This document shows positions 62,469-64,000 of a DNA stretch of 64,000 nucleotides, one piece after another. The notes below the pieces were generated by a model that saw only the letters and a list, made by a program, of their open reading frames with translations, had not been told where the DNA came from and did not search any database. Origin of the DNA: an uncultured Bacteroidales bacterium (GTDB lineage Bacteria; Bacteroidota; Bacteroidia; Bacteroidales; Bacteroidaceae); the NCBI GenBank assembly GCA_902779845.1, contig CACZCZ010000003.1:186001-250000 (forward strand), read 5' to 3'. Numbering within the stretch: the stretch's first letter is position 1; every line of letters starts with the position of its first letter. The position numbers and the translations under genes were made by a program.

Positions 62469-64000
62469 ATGAGAAAAATTCTACTTCTTAGTGTGCTGTC
62501 ATTCCTGACAAGTAGCGCCATGAATGCCCAGCGCGTTGCACCTCGTTACGAAGGTGAAACCGTGCCTGTCACAGAAGGCGACACGCTCTATCTGTTGCAC
62601 ACAGCCACGAACCTGTTCTACACCGCAGGCAACGATTGGGGAACCCATGCCACACTCGGCACCGAGGGCGTGATGGTGGTGTTCCAAGCCACCGACGAGC
62701 CCAACGATGACAGCCGCACCGCTTATGAAATCAGCAACTATGTGCCGTCGAAGAACGCCTGGTACTACAGTTTTATGACCACCAACGACTACGACGAGGG
62801 TGAGGTGAAGACCATCCACTGGTATCTCGACGGCTCGTTGGATAAACCCGACCACATCTTCTGCCTGGAACCCACAGAGGACAATGCTTTCCGCATTTAT
62901 GCCGCTGAGACCAATGCCGAAGTATCCCATTCGGGCGATTACGCTGACTACTACATGACGCTCGATCCGGAATACTATGACGGCAAGAATATGGTCTTGA
63001 CCGGCACCGGCATCGTCTATGCCTCGGCTGCCAAGCTGCCGCAGAACGAGTGGAAGGCAGTGGCCAAGGCTGACTATCTTGCTTACCAGGAGCAGTGCCG
63101 CATCTATGCTCATGCCGAGGAACTGCAGGCCCTCATCGCCGAGGCCGAGGAGCTGGGCATCGAAGACCTGGATGCTGCCAGGGCTGCCTATGCGGATCTG
63201 GATCTCTCCTACGATGGCATCAGCGCTGCCATCAGCGACCTGATGGCGCTCTTCACCAAGTTCTACGAGGAGAACGTCACCCCCGACTCCCCGATTGACA
63301 TGACACGCTATGTCGTGAATCCGGGCTTCGAGGGCACGCTGGAAGGTTGGACCGACGGCATCGGCCTGAATACGTTTGAACTGGGCTCCTGGACTGCCAT
63401 GATTGACGGCGATGCCTACACCGGTTCCAACTATCTCAATATGTGGAACTCCAAGGGCGTTGCGGGCAATGTCTCTCAGGTGGTAGAGGGGCTGCCCAAT
63501 GGCGTCTATGGTGTCACCATCGGTGCACATAGCGATGCCGAGGGTGGCTTCATCTTTGCTGGTGGCGTGAAGACCGCTGTCCTCAAAGGCTACGTCGATG
63601 AGGCTGCAGGAAAGCGTGGTCAGAACTACTCCGTTGTGACCCTCGTCACCGACGGAACACTCGAACTCGGCTATCACAGCGAACACGAGGGCGAGTTCTG
63701 GAGCACCATGGACAACATCCGTCTGCAGTACTATGGCGCAGGCGAGGATGCCTACAAGACATGGGTAGATAAGAGCGTGGAGCAGGCGCCCAGCTTCGAT
63801 GGAGCACGCTGTCAGGCGGAACTCATCACGGCCTACGATACAGCGCTGAAGGCTTTGCAGGCGGCAGAGCTGGATGAGCACCTCATGGACTACGTCAATG
63901 CCTTCCTGGCTGCCATCAACGATGTCAACGAGAACATCCAGGCCTACGACCAGCTGGAGGCCGCTATCAATACTTCTACAGAGCTCCTTCCCGACCTGTT
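62469..64000 (+). CDS. Large secreted protein with helical FIVAR-like and carbohydrate-binding-like segments, 3' end outside the window
   Basis: 511 codons visible and open to the edge. Signal peptide MRKILLLSVLSFLTSSAMNA. Residues about 25-195 form a beta-rich domain with many Asp/Tyr. Residues about 200-265 are helical (EEL..LIAEAEELG..DLDAARAAYADL), like FIVAR or spectrin-type spacers. From about 280, YVVNPGFEGTLEGWTDG begins a galactose-binding-like (CBM-type) domain. A second helical run starts about 445. The style fits Bacteroidetes surface proteins such as those exported by T9SS; no catalytic domain is seen in the visible part. Confidence 0.75.
   Translation, partial: MRKILLLSVLSFLTSSAMNAQRVAPRYEGETVPVTEGDTLYLLHTATNLFYTAGNDWGTHATLGTEGVMVVFQATDEPNDDSRTAYEISNYVPSKNAWYYSFMTTNDYDEGEVKTIHWYLDGSLDKPDHIFCLEPTEDNAFRIYAAETNAEVSHSGDYADYYMTLDPEYYDGKNMVLTGTGIVYASAAKLPQNEWKAVAKADYLAYQEQCRIYAHAEELQALIAEAEELGIEDLDAARAAYADLDLSYDGISAAISDLMALFTKFYEENVTPDSPIDMTRYVVNPGFEGTLEGWTDGIGLNTFELGSWTAMIDGDAYTGSNYLNMWNSKGVAGNVSQVVEGLPNGVYGVTIGAHSDAEGGFIFAGGVKTAVLKGYVDEAAGKRGQNYSVVTLVTDGTLELGYHSEHEGEFWSTMDNIRLQYYGAGEDAYKTWVDKSVEQAPSFDGARCQAELITAYDTALKALQAAELDEHLMDYVNAFLAAINDVNENIQAYDQLEAAINTSTELLPDL

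Noticed and set aside
62499-63881. Minus-strand 460-codon frame at the right edge
   Set aside because: Antisense to the secreted protein starting at 62469, which has a signal peptide and its own promoter.

Overview
The window reads as chromosome of an anaerobic gut- or rumen-type member of the Bacteroidetes, most likely a Prevotella-like bacterium (Prevotellaceae). This rests on a giant sprA gene beside ruvA, a class III (oxygen-sensitive) ribonucleotide reductase, DUF4290 and FISUMP-domain proteins, lipoproteins and plant-polysaccharide enzymes. It also rests on the recurrent -7 box TAnnTTTG (usually TACCTTTGC) in place of an E. coli-type promoter, with few Shine-Dalgarno sequences. Genus is an inference; no rRNA is present.

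Layout. 1-8.6 kb: a leftward operon pdxJ, DJ-1 family gene, ispD, GH2 glycosidase (cut by the window edge). It is divergent from tRNA-Ala(CGC), nadK, an ABC exporter and a BASS-like transporter. 8.7-20.4 kb: groES-groEL, recG, a YifB/ComM AAA protein, a secreted two-domain SGNH protein with a possible T9SS-type tail, and nrdD-nrdG. 20.4-24.8 kb: a leftward hsp20, then yicC-gmk-nadD-GH109-like. 24.8-32 kb: a rightward housekeeping run tsaB, DUF4290, murA (Asp variant), rimM, dxr, rseP and a nucleoside-hydrolase-like lipoprotein. 32-44.4 kb: a small lipoprotein, cca, a CE12-like esterase, ruvA and sprA (7.8 kb). 44.4-47.4 kb: a repeat-rich intergenic zone, a leftward SGNH + DUF3089 fusion, and about 1 kb holding a broken higB toxin gene and two near-identical promoters. 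47.4-53.7 kb: an AT-richer, seven-gene, tightly packed cluster of three LPP20-like proteins, two CsgG-like + FISUMP fusions, a membrane protein and a transglutaminase-like protein. 53.9-64 kb: an AAA ATPase, a divergent arabinoxylan pair (GH3 with PA14, GH51), rmuC, a SPOUT rRNA methylase and a truncated secreted protein.

How it fits together. The housekeeping blocks serve isoprenoid and vitamin B6 synthesis (ispD, dxr, pdxJ), NAD(P) supply (nadD, nadK), tRNA maturation (tsaB, cca) and the envelope (murA, rseP). SprA is the outer-membrane translocon of the type IX secretion system. The secreted glycosidases and esterases (GH2, GH3, GH51, CE12-like, SGNH) fit a plant-cell-wall lifestyle.

The least explained material is of two kinds. 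First, the 47.4-53.7 kb envelope cluster resembles by domain content the FlgO/FlgP/FlgT and CsgG outer-membrane parts, but occurs here without flagella or curli. Second, there is unusual repeat biology: GC-rich palindromes inserted in frame into at least six housekeeping genes, a different perfect palindrome inside cca, short tandem junction repeats at most operon gaps (one lying in frame inside the GH3), and two 22-nt-period arrays. groESL and hsp20 also share a sigma54-like promoter motif.
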